9,829 nucleotides of DNA from contig MHYW01000051.1 of assembly GCA_001828545.1 (NCBI GenBank), positions 1 to 9,829 of the forward strand, written 5' to 3'. Both the position numbers and the translations under genes were made by a program. The DNA comes from Planctomycetes bacterium RIFCSPHIGHO2_12_FULL_52_36. GTDB taxonomy: Bacteria; Planctomycetota; Brocadiia; Brocadiales; Bathyanammoxibiaceae. Positions 1-5,823 of the stretch are shown piece by piece (positions within the stretch are counted from its first letter, which is position 1; each line of letters begins with the position of its first letter). The notes below the pieces were generated by a model that saw only the letters and a list, made by a program, of their open reading frames with translations, ran no database searches and had not been told where the DNA came from.

Positions 1-640
1 GCCGGGCAGTATCCCCGGGGACTATATTGGCCGCGACGGAGACTACCCCTTTCCCTCCAAGGGAGAGGATGGGGAGGGTGAGTGAGTCATCCCCCGAGAG
101 TACCGTAATCTTGCACAACCTGAGGATGTCGCTGACCTGGTCAAGGCTTCCGCTGGCCTCTTTTATGGCGACTACGTTCTTGAACTCTCCCAGCCTGGCT
201 ACCGTCTCTGGGGAGATGGACACCCCCGTCCTGGAAGGCACGTTGTAAACCACTATGGGGATATCTACCCCCTCGGCCAGGGCCTTGTAGTGGCGGTAAA
301 GCCCCTCCTGGGTAGGTTTGTTGTAGTAGGGGGTGACGATTAGGGCCGCATTGGCCCCTGCCTTTTTGGCGTAGTGGGTGAGCCTGAGGGCCTCCCTGGT
401 GCTGTTAGAGCCTGTACCGGCGACCACGGGGATACGGCCCCGGACCTGCTGGACTACCTCCGAGATGACCCTTTCGTGCTCCTCGTGTGTGAGGGTGGCA
501 GATTCTCCCGTGGTGCCACAGGGGGAGATGGCGTTAGTGCCCTCCTTTATATGGAATTCAACCAGTTCCTTTAGTTTCCCGAGGTCTACTTCACCATTCC
601 GGAAGGGTGTAACCAGGGCCACTACAGAACCACCGAGCAT
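1..640 (-). CDS. dapA: 4-hydroxy-tetrahydrodipicolinate synthase, N-terminal part (runs off left edge)
   Basis: DapA condenses pyruvate with aspartate semialdehyde in the cytoplasm, the first committed step to diaminopimelate and lysine. My own translation of the minus strand gives 213 codons of a usual 290 or so, and the C-terminus lies beyond base 1. Visible family landmarks are the N-terminal GGSVVALVTPF, GTTGES (residues 42-47, with the two catalytic-region threonines), TPYYNKP with Tyr106, YNVPSRT with Tyr132 and Arg137, and the Schiff-base lysine Lys160 in IKEAS. These sit one position before the E. coli numbering. Two ATG codons are adjacent (643 and 640). I chose 640 because the AGGAGG at 647-652 is then six bases away, against three for 643, and the N-terminus matches the family. 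It is separated from pdxJ by 143 bases holding a palindromic repeat, so it may or may not share the upstream transcript. The family is certain. Related aldolases of the DapA superfamily (N-acetylneuraminate lyase type) are less likely given the complete DapA motif set. Confidence 0.95.
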   Translation of the reverse strand, partial: MLGGSVVALVTPFRNGEVDLGKLKELVEFHIKEGTNAISPCGTTGESATLTHEEHERVISEVVQQVRGRIPVVAGTGSNSTREALRLTHYAKKAGANAALIVTPYYNKPTQEGLYRHYKALAEGVDIPIVVYNVPSRTGVSISPETVARLGEFKNVVAIKEASGSLDQVSDILRLCKITVLSGDDSLTLPILSLGGKGVVSVAANIVPGDTAR

Positions 641-646
641 CATATA

Positions 647-654
647 CCTCCTTT
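647..654 (-). promoter_or_regulatory. Shine-Dalgarno site of dapA
   Basis: The minus strand reads AAAGGAGG, then TAT, then ATGATG. It is the strongest ribosome-binding site in the window. Its spacing favours the second ATG (base 640) over the first (base 643). Its strength suggests dapA is translated independently of pdxJ rather than by coupling. Confidence 0.8.
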
Positions 655-683
655 TAAGTTACGCTTTACGGGTTGCCCTTTCA

Positions 684-768
684 GTAGCCGCAGGTCATGC
701 CTGAGGCAGATTCGCCTCTGGCGAACTTTAGCCTGCGTATAATAGCGCAACCTAAAGGTTGCGGCTAC
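684..768. repeat. 85-bp palindromic element with GTAGCCGCA / TGCGGCTAC ends, between pdxJ and dapA
   Basis: The ends are a perfect 9-base inverted repeat (684-692 and 760-768). Three smaller perfect hairpins lie inside: TGCCT/AGGCA (698-708), TTCGCC/GGCGAA with a TCT loop (711-725), and GCAACCT/AGGTTGC (747-762). There is also CGCAGG near 690 against CCTGCG near 735. The layout is that of a small non-coding mobile palindromic repeat (REP- or MITE-like). It fills most of the 143-base gap between pdxJ and dapA. If transcribed it would fold strongly and could act as a processing site or a weak terminator, but no run of T follows on the minus strand. The repeat status rests on the internal symmetry and on similarity of its ends to the elements at 5978-6005 and 7362-7420. 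Confidence 0.75.
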
Positions 769-783
769 GCAAACAGTCTCATA

Positions 784-1536
784 TTACCCTTTCTGGGTAG
801 TCCTTTCAACCAGCAGGCCGTGCCTGTAAATGAGTTCCTTCATCTCCTCTACGGCCCTTTTTATCCCCACGAATACGGCCCTGGAGACGATGCTGTGGCC
901 GATATGGAGTTCCTCTGCGCCCAGTTCCTCAACGATGGGGCCTACGTTGTGGTAGTTGAGGCCGTGGCCTGCGTTTACCCGCAGACCCTCCTCTCTGGCC
1001 AGGAGGGCTCCCTGGCGGAGCCTGGCTAATTGGGCAAGGCGGAGTCCCTCCGAGGGGGCATTGGCGTAAGCCCCTGTATGGAGTTCCACTAATTCTGCAC
1101 CTGCCTCACTGGAGCCCCGAATCTGGCCGGCTTCGGGGTCTATGAAGAGGCTTACCAGGATGCCGTTGTCCTTAAGTCTCTTTATCAGGTCTTTCAAGGT
1201 CTCCTTCTGAAGCACCACGTCTAGTCCTCCTTCAGTGGTGACCTCCTGTCGTCTCTCGGGTACCAGTGTCACCTGGTGAGGTCTTGTAGAGATGGCTATT
1301 TCTACTATATCAGAGGCCGTAGACATTTCCAGGTTCAGTTTGGTAAAGACGGTCTCTTTTAGTAATCTCAGGTCTCTTTCCTGGACGTGCCTTCGGTCTT
1401 CCCTGAGGTGGACGGTAATGACGTCGGCGCCGCCTTGTTCTGCCAGGAGTGCGGCGGTGACGGGGTCTGGCTCGTAGGTCTTCCTCGCCTGTCTCAGGGT
1501 GGCAACGTGGTCAACGTTCACGCCGAGTTTGGTCAT
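784..1536 (-). CDS. pdxJ: Pyridoxine 5'-phosphate synthase
   Basis: PdxJ closes the pyridine ring of vitamin B6 in the cytoplasm by joining 3-amino-2-oxopropyl phosphate with 1-deoxyxylulose 5-phosphate, the last step of the DXP-dependent route before oxidation to PLP. The 250-residue product has the normal family length. The N-terminal GVNVDHVATLRQAR carries Asn7 and His10. HLREDRRH supplies His43, Arg45 and His50, LEM supplies Glu70, and NAGHGLNY supplies His191. These lie two positions before the E. coli catalytic residues His45, Arg47, Glu72 and His193, so all key residues are present. The ATG at 1536 overlaps the TGA of cdaR by four bases, with a purine-rich GAGG seven bases upstream. 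This indicates translational coupling to cdaR. In many related genomes glmM sits between cdaR and pdxJ; it is absent here. Nothing suggests truncation. Confidence 0.97.
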   Translation of the reverse strand: MTKLGVNVDHVATLRQARKTYEPDPVTAALLAEQGGADVITVHLREDRRHVQERDLRLLKETVFTKLNLEMSTASDIVEIAISTRPHQVTLVPERRQEVTTEGGLDVVLQKETLKDLIKRLKDNGILVSLFIDPEAGQIRGSSEAGAELVELHTGAYANAPSEGLRLAQLARLRQGALLAREEGLRVNAGHGLNYHNVGPIVEELGAEELHIGHSIVSRAVFVGIKRAVEEMKELIYRHGLLVERTTQKG

Positions 1537-2525
1537 TTCTTGACCTCTTCTTGTTCCTGGAAATCAAGGTGTACCTCTGGCAGTGCCTCTTCCAGTTCCA
1601 CCTGGGGGGGAAGGATGCACCTGAGGGGGCGTTTGTAAGGCCCCGGTGGTTCCAGCCCGCTCACGTCTATGTAGACCTCTGGAGGACTGAGCTTGTCCAG
1701 GGTCAATTTGGGTCCTCTTACCTTAATATCTATGTCTTCCTCCTGCAGTTTTATCTTGCGAGGGGAATCGGGGGGTTGGAGGAGCTTAATCTTGACCTTC
1801 TGGAAGGTCTTGTTGCCGGGTTGTTCGGTAAGCTGTAACCAGACATTAATTTGTTTATCACATTTTACCGGAACCTCTAAGGTATCGCCATTGCGATGTA
1901 ATGTTACCCTTTGTTCTAGTGGCACCCTCCAGGGGAAGGTGCGGTTCTGGTCGGTGGTGAGGTTAGCTATGTCTATGACGGTAGTAGAGATGCCCTTTGC
2001 CTCCTTGAGGAGGCTGGTGGGGCCTGTTACCTGTACCTGGGAGGGGTAGAAGAACTCCCCTGCCAGGGCGTATCCTGCGGCTGGTTCACCCCTTTTCTGG
2101 AGACTGACCGGGAGGGTCTTTTCCTCCAGCCTCCCCAGGGTTATAGTTACCTTATCCGGATTCAGGGATTCCAGTTTTATCTCCGGGGGGAAGTTAAAAT
2201 TCTTTTTGTCCAACGTTACCACTTCTTCCAGGAGGTCTATGTCCGGGCGTCCTTCGCCGGTAATCTCGCATCTGGCTACCAGTTCTTTGGTCCTGAGTAG
2301 TTCTGAGACGTAGTCAATGCCCTGTTTGGGTCCTTTGAGTTTGACCTTTGTCTCGCGGGTGGATTGTTGGAGCAGGGTATAGTCTGCGGGGTGGATTATC
2401 CGCAGGGGGATTTCGCAGGTAAGCTCTCCGGTGTACTTGCCGGTGGCATAGGACCAAAGGGCTACGGCCATGGAGAGGGCCATGAGTTTGGCCCCCCAGT
2501 TGCCGAGGAGTGCCTCTCTAATCAA
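1533..2525 (-). CDS. cdaR: YbbR-domain membrane protein, probable regulator of the diadenylate cyclase
   Basis: The 330-residue product has one predicted membrane span near the N-terminus (about residues 9-28) followed by an extracytoplasmic part built of YbbR-like beta domains. The recurrent YbbR signature of a beta strand ending in GP is seen at residues 61-66 (VKLKGP), 164-169 (VQVTGP) and 267-272 (IKVRGP), which suggests three or more repeats. In Firmicutes, CdaR binds and modulates the diadenylate cyclase CdaA in the membrane. That role is inferred here from the domain and from the gene lying directly after cdaA with an 8-base overlap. The start is TTG at 2525, supported by AAGGAG seven bases upstream. 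The alternative ATG at residue 15 would cut into the membrane span. The C-terminus is acidic and low in complexity (EQEEVKK). Confidence 0.9.
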   Translation of the reverse strand: MIREALLGNWGAKLMALSMAVALWSYATGKYTGELTCEIPLRIIHPADYTLLQQSTRETKVKLKGPKQGIDYVSELLRTKELVARCEITGEGRPDIDLLEEVVTLDKKNFNFPPEIKLESLNPDKVTITLGRLEEKTLPVSLQKRGEPAAGYALAGEFFYPSQVQVTGPTSLLKEAKGISTTVIDIANLTTDQNRTFPWRVPLEQRVTLHRNGDTLEVPVKCDKQINVWLQLTEQPGNKTFQKVKIKLLQPPDSPRKIKLQEEDIDIKVRGPKLTLDKLSPPEVYIDVSGLEPPGPYKRPLRCILPPQVELEEALPEVHLDFQEQEEVKK

Positions 2526-3327
2526 GACTGGTCTCCTTGTGGTTGTGGTCTGTGGGGCCTAGTAGTTGCTCCAGGGCCTTCTTAAGCCCCTGGGCGTCGT
2601 AGCCGCTGGTAAGCTGTCCTCTTACGGCCAGGGAGACGTTGCCCGTGCGTTCCGAGACTATGATGGAGATGGCGTCCGTCTCTTCCGTGAGGCCGAGACC
2701 GGCCCTGTGTCGGGTGCCCAGTGCCTTATCTACGTCGGGGCTATCGCTGAGGGGCAGGAGGCATCCGGCGGCGGCCAGCTTCTGTCCCTGTACGATTACT
2801 GCCCCATCGTGCATGGGGGAACCTGGCCAGAAGATGGCGTTTATAAGGTCGCTGGAGAGGTCGGCGTTGATGCGGTTTCCCCCCTCAATGAAGTTGTCTA
2901 ACCCGACCTTCCTCTCTATGGCAATTATTCCGCCCAGACGGTTTTTGGATAGTGCGGTGGCCGCCTTCACCACTTCCTCTATTGCAGGGGTTTCTGTCCT
3001 GAAGAAGGCCCCAAGTAAGGGGTTTTGCCCCAGTCTTACCAGCGCCCGCCTGAGTTCTGGTTGGAAGAGGATGATGAAGGGGATGGTGACCCAGGGCAGG
3101 AACTCGGTTAGTAGCCAGTCCACTGTGTAGAGTTGAAATTTCCTTATGATGAAAAGGAGGGCTACGGTGGCAATGACCAGTGAGAAGACCAGTCCCCTTA
3201 TGATGCCCACTCCTCTAGTGCCTTGCATAAAGCCAAGGACAAAATATAGCATCAGGAATATGATGAAAATCTCTATGGAGGCCCGCAGGAGGCCCCAAAA
3301 ACTTAACTCTCCTATAATCCTTTCCAT
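2518..3327 (-). CDS. cdaA: Membrane-bound diadenylate cyclase (c-di-AMP synthase), CdaA type
   Basis: CdaA condenses two ATP to cyclic di-AMP, a second messenger tied mainly to potassium and osmolyte balance and cell-wall integrity. The 269-residue product has about three N-terminal hydrophobic spans (roughly residues 16-35, 41-62 and 76-90) followed by a cytoplasmic DisA_N catalytic domain. The diagnostic motifs are intact: MHDGAVIV with Asp174-Gly175-Ala176, and GTRHRAG with Arg206-His207-Arg208. This architecture is CdaA rather than the DNA-scanning DisA, which lacks the membrane spans. I chose ATG 3327 because GERIIGELSF-type N-termini fit the family and a GGAG lies eight bases upstream. 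A GTG at 3345 would add six residues encoded by the TGAGCGNAGCGAAT repeat core and is less likely. It overlaps cdaR by eight bases. A 144-base repeat-bearing gap separates it from folP, so cdaA may have its own promoter. Confidence 0.95.
   Translation of the reverse strand: MERIIGELSFWGLLRASIEIFIIFLMLYFVLGFMQGTRGVGIIRGLVFSLVIATVALLFIIRKFQLYTVDWLLTEFLPWVTIPFIILFQPELRRALVRLGQNPLLGAFFRTETPAIEEVVKAATALSKNRLGGIIAIERKVGLDNFIEGGNRINADLSSDLINAIFWPGSPMHDGAVIVQGQKLAAAGCLLPLSDSPDVDKALGTRHRAGLGLTEETDAISIIVSERTGNVSLAVRGQLTSGYDAQGLKKALEQLLGPTDHNHKETSLD
2533..2538 (-). promoter_or_regulatory. Shine-Dalgarno site supporting the TTG start of cdaR
   Basis: AAGGAG on the minus strand lies seven bases before the TTG at 2525, inside the last codons of cdaA. 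It is what justifies the non-ATG start and points to translational coupling of cdaA and cdaR. Confidence 0.7.
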
Positions 3328-3330
3328 TAG

Positions 3331-3344
3331 ATTCGCTCCGCTCA
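3331..3344 (-). repeat. Copy of the TGAGCGNAGCGAAT repeat core at the start of cdaA
   Basis: The minus strand reads TGAGCGGAGCGAAT immediately before the cdaA ATG. It differs by one base from the 14-base core inside rimO at 8194-8207. This core is part of a short palindromic element known to me from many environmental bacterial genomes (CTGAGCGAAGCGAA type). The copy contains the GGAG that looks like the cdaA ribosome-binding site. Confidence 0.5.
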
Positions 3345-3379
3345 CTACAGGCCCTTTCCCTTCCCCTTCGTCCGAATTG

Positions 3380-3421
3380 GACTATAGACCGTAGACTATA
3401 GACTATGGACTGTAGACTTAG
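3380..3421. repeat. Tandem heptamer array (six units, GACYRTR type) between folP and cdaA
   Basis: Six heptamers follow each other without a gap on the plus strand, all beginning GAC: GACTATA, GACCGTA, GACTATA, GACTATG, GACTGTA, GACTTAG. On the minus strand the same array reads as GTCTAYR-type units. It recalls the short tandemly repeated heptanucleotides of cyanobacteria in unit length, though not in sequence. It lies in non-coding DNA. Confidence 0.8.
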
Positions 3422-3474
3422 GAAAAACCTGGAGTAGCCAGTTGAAAAGCCTAGAGTCCAAAGTCTAAAGTCTA
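3392..3474. other. Large imperfect hairpin formed by opposed heptamer arrays, covering the folP stop codon
   Basis: Bases 3392-3415 pair with 3451-3474 at 21 of 24 positions. The three mismatches are at 3398, 3405 and 3412, exactly seven bases apart, so each mismatch falls on the same position of a heptamer. The loop is 35 bases (3416-3450) and contains a small CTGG/CCAG stem. The folP stop codon (3472-3474) lies in the stem. The structure could end or process the folP transcript, but there is no classic T-run terminator, and the pairing may simply reflect two repeat arrays in opposite orientation. Confidence 0.55.
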
Positions 3475-3476
3475 GC
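3456..3476. repeat. Second heptamer array (GTCCAAA, GTCTAAA, GTCTAGC), inverted relative to the first
   Basis: Three heptamer units on the plus strand share the GTCYNNN form with the arrays at 3380-3421 (opposite strand) and 4338-4368 (same strand). It runs into the last codons of folP, whose TAG stop lies within the last unit. Confidence 0.6.
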
Positions 3477-4296
3477 CTTTAAAGGCACTGCATAGGGAGG
3501 CCACCTGCACTGCCTCCTTAACGTCGTGGACCCTTATTATACTGGCGCCCTGGAGTATGGCCAGGGCAATGACGGCCAGCGTACCGGGGAGTCTGTCTCC
3601 AGCATCCACCCCCAATACCTTTCCTATAAAACTCTTCCTGGAAGGACCCACCATTATGGGTTGCCCTAAGGCCCTTAGCTCTCCCAGCCTTCTCAGGAGT
3701 TCCAGAGACTGGCTGGCGGTCTTACCGAAGCCTAGCCCCGGGTCAATGATAATGTTAGATGATTTTACCCCCATTTTTAGTGCCATTTCAACCCTTCTTT
3801 CTAAGAAGGAACTGACTTCCGCTATAATATTGCGGTAGACTGGGTTTTTAGGGTAGCGGTGGGGCTTCCCCCTTATGTGCATTATAACCAGGGTGGCCCC
3901 GTGGGAGGCTACCACCCGTGCCATGTCTTTATCGCTCAGGCCACTAATGTCATTGACCATGACGGCCCCGGCCTCCAGGGCCTTTTCTGCTACACTGGCC
4001 CGGTAGGTGTCTACGGAGAGGGGTATTTCTGTCAGGGAGGCTAGCTCCTTTACTACGGGGACTATCCTCTTTAGTTCTTCTTCCAGAGGGATAGTCTCCG
4101 AGCCTGGGCGGGTGGAGACCCCCCCTATGTCCACCAGTCCTGCCCCTTCGTCTATCATCTTGAGCCCCCTTCTCACGGCGTCTTTGACCTTCGGATACCA
4201 TCCCCCATCGTAGAAGGAATCAGGGGTTACGTTCAGGATACCCATTACCAGGGTCTTCCCTCCTGATTTTGGCAGTGGGTTCGCAATACGCCGCAT
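3472..4296 (-). CDS. folP: Dihydropteroate synthase
   Basis: FolP joins p-aminobenzoate to hydroxymethyl-dihydropterin diphosphate, making dihydropteroate for folate; it is the sulfonamide target. The 274-residue product (from the start chosen here) is a TIM barrel with all family motifs in order: NVTPDSF (22-28), STRPG (61-65), Asp96 in SVDT, Asn115 in VNDISG, Asp185 in IDPGLGFGK, Lys221 in GPSRKSF, and RVHD (255-258). The frame stays open upstream to a TTG at 4374, but that extension is translated from a heptamer repeat array and lacks family similarity. An ATG at 4320 has no visible ribosome-binding site. The ATG at 4296 gives a normal-length N-terminus, with a modest GGGA five bases upstream. 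The stop codon lies in another heptamer array. Gene order folP-cdaA-cdaR is common in Gram-negative lineages with CdaA. Function is certain, the exact start less so. Confidence 0.95.
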   Translation of the reverse strand: MRRIANPLPKSGGKTLVMGILNVTPDSFYDGGWYPKVKDAVRRGLKMIDEGAGLVDIGGVSTRPGSETIPLEEELKRIVPVVKELASLTEIPLSVDTYRASVAEKALEAGAVMVNDISGLSDKDMARVVASHGATLVIMHIRGKPHRYPKNPVYRNIIAEVSSFLERRVEMALKMGVKSSNIIIDPGLGFGKTASQSLELLRRLGELRALGQPIMVGPSRKSFIGKVLGVDAGDRLPGTLAVIALAILQGASIIRVHDVKEAVQVASLCSAFKG

Positions 4297-4333
4297 CCTT
4301 GTCCCGTAAACGGTAGGCATCGTATAGTGGGCG

Positions 4334-4368
4334 GTCTGTCTATTGTCTACTGTTGTCCGTTGTCTACT
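4334..4368. repeat. Third heptamer array (GTCTATT, GTCTACT, GTT, GTCCGTT, GTCTACT) upstream of folP
   Basis: On the plus strand the units follow GTCYNYT with one three-base interruption at 4352-4354. It belongs to the same degenerate GTCYNNN family as the arrays downstream of folP. It fills the gap between the LptE-like gene and the folP start. In the folP frame it reads as an artificial-looking peptide (RTTVDNRQT). Confidence 0.65.
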
Positions 4369-4378
4369 TCTCAAGGGC

Positions 4379-4867
4379 CTACCAATTCTCCTCCATGAGG
4401 TTTATAACCTTCTCTGCCAGGTCTACAAAGGCCTCCCTTTCGGCAGTTTCTTCGGTTTCTTTCTTCTTTACGATAAATTCGGCCTGTTGGGTAACGTTTT
4501 TCTTATCTACTATGGTCCTGCCGGTACGGAGGTCTACCCAGGAGAAATCCATAATAATGACCATTGCCGCCTCTGCCGGGTTAGCCTTGGTGTCCTCTAA
4601 GAGGATGAGTTTCTTTACGTCAGTTATTGAGCCGTAGAGGATAGAGTCTGCGTGGTCCTTGTCTACTATCTTTAAGCGAGTCCTGAAGAGTATCTCATTC
4701 TTAAGGGCATTGGTTAGGTCAAACTCCAGCCCCCGCCGGTAGGTATGATTATCAAGTATGGGTATATAAATGGTGTTTACGTTTTGCCGCAATTGGGACC
4801 TGGAGGTGTACCCGCAGGCCGCCAGTAGAAGGCTCACCGTGAACAGCCCTAGCCATAGTAGTCTCAT
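4379..4867 (-). CDS. lptE: LptE-like outer-membrane lipoprotein (LPS assembly)
   Basis: LptE is the lipoprotein plug and chaperone of the LptD beta barrel, which inserts lipopolysaccharide into the outer membrane. The 162-residue product begins with a clear lipoprotein signal, a hydrophobic stretch ending in LLAAC with lipidated Cys18. The mature part opens CGYTSRS, then IYIPILDNHTYRRGLEFDLTNALKNEI and a later ADSILYGSI. This pattern of IPxxxNxTxxxGLExxLTxALxxE is typical of the divergent LptE family outside Proteobacteria. The ATG overlaps the TGA of the preceding TPR gene by four bases. Its partner lptD is not in the window. The family is recognised from motif pattern only; a generic outer-membrane lipoprotein of unknown role is the alternative. 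Confidence 0.78.
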   Translation of the reverse strand: MRLLWLGLFTVSLLLAACGYTSRSQLRQNVNTIYIPILDNHTYRRGLEFDLTNALKNEILFRTRLKIVDKDHADSILYGSITDVKKLILLEDTKANPAEAAMVIIMDFSWVDLRTGRTIVDKKNVTQQAEFIVKKKETEETAEREAFVDLAEKVINLMEENW

Positions 4868-5823
4868 TTTCTGGTTGCGTTAATCTTTTTCAAGAATTCT
4901 ATCTGTTCTCTGGACTTTTCGGCCCAGGAGGTATTGGGGAAATGGTTTACTACGCCTTCAAAGTGGACCATGGCCGCCTGGGGGTGTTTCTTCCTGAGGT
5001 AGAGTTCTGCAATATCGTACTGTCTGCGGGCAATAAATTCCTCCGTCTCGTGGATATTCTTTTTGGCCTCTTCAGCAAAGTTCCCTGCCGGATAATTGGC
5101 CAGATACTCCTCAAAACCCTCTCTTGCCTTCCAGAGCCTGCCGAGGTCCCTTTCCCTCAGGGTCTCCAGGGTGAGTTTGCTGAGGGGGATACGGAACATG
5201 GCATAGGGTGCCCACTCGCTCTTGGGGTAATTCTCTAACAGTTTTTTGTAGGCCTCTTCGGCCGACTCATATTCCATGGCCATAAAATAGGCGTCGGCCA
5301 GCTTCACCTGGCTCTCGGGTGCCAGCGGTCCCTTGGGGTTATGTTCTATTACCTTTTCAAAGATTTCCACCGCACTCGTGGGTTTGGACTCCATGAGGGC
5401 CACCCCTGCCTGGTATTCTTTTTCTAAGATTACGCCTGAGAGCCTTGTCCCCGGAAGTCTCTCCAGGAAGTCTTCGTAGGCATCAAATGCCCTCATGTAC
5501 TTGCCTGCCAGAAGGTAGGCCTGGGCAATGCTGTATAAACAGGGTTCCAGCAGGGTTCCATCTTTATCCGCCTTCAGCACGGCCTTGAATTCCTGTACGG
5601 CACTCTCGTACTGTTGGTCCACCATCATGGATAGGGCCAGTTTAAAATGCTGGTCTGGAATACGGGGGTTCAGGGTGATAGGGTCTACCCATCCCGTATC
5701 CTTATTCCATATCAGCTTGCCGTAAAGACTGGGTGAAGGGGAGAGGAGTATTATTCCTGCAATAAGGGCTATAATTCTTGTAATTGAGCCGGCCAGTCTG
5801 CAGGAGTCTCTAATCATCTCCAT
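4864..5823 (-). CDS. BamD-like tetratricopeptide-repeat envelope protein
   Basis: The 319-residue product has an N-terminal hydrophobic span (about residues 17-34), then a WNKDTGWVDP segment, then TPR-like helical pairs at roughly 57-87, 93-126, 130-163, 170-203, 232-258 and 265-300. The last part (ARRQYDIAELYLRKKHPQAAMVHFEGVVNHFPNTSWAE) closely follows the pattern of BamD/YfiO, the essential lipoprotein of the outer-membrane barrel assembly machine. Unlike classical BamD there is no lipobox cysteine; the only early cysteine (Cys8) precedes the span. The protein would therefore be secreted or membrane-anchored rather than lipidated. It is followed by an LptE-like gene with a four-base overlap, which supports an outer-membrane role. 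A start at ATG 5817 would give a four-base overlap with recO and cannot be excluded. It could also be a CpoB/YbgF-like periplasmic TPR protein. Confidence 0.72.
   Translation of the reverse strand: MEMIRDSCRLAGSITRIIALIAGIILLSPSPSLYGKLIWNKDTGWVDPITLNPRIPDQHFKLALSMMVDQQYESAVQEFKAVLKADKDGTLLEPCLYSIAQAYLLAGKYMRAFDAYEDFLERLPGTRLSGVILEKEYQAGVALMESKPTSAVEIFEKVIEHNPKGPLAPESQVKLADAYFMAMEYESAEEAYKKLLENYPKSEWAPYAMFRIPLSKLTLETLRERDLGRLWKAREGFEEYLANYPAGNFAEEAKKNIHETEEFIARRQYDIAELYLRKKHPQAAMVHFEGVVNHFPNTSWAEKSREQIEFLKKINATRK

Noticed and set aside
738..743. Perfect TATAAT on the plus strand inside the 85-bp element, as a possible promoter
   Set aside because: No -35-like sequence lies 16-18 bases upstream, and no plus-strand gene follows.
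697..1029. Plus-strand open frame of 110 codons over the palindromic element and pdxJ
   Set aside because: It lies antisense to pdxJ, which has all catalytic residues; the frame has no recognisable domain and begins inside a repeat.
2639..3130. Plus-strand open frame of 163 codons antisense to cdaA
   Set aside because: Its composition (Ser, Pro and Arg rich) is that of a shadow of the cdaA codons; cdaA has intact catalytic motifs.
3421..3441. Possible rho-independent terminator after folP (CTGG/CCAG stem followed by five T on the minus strand)
   Set aside because: The stem is only four base pairs, too weak to call on its own; it is mentioned only as part of the larger hairpin loop.
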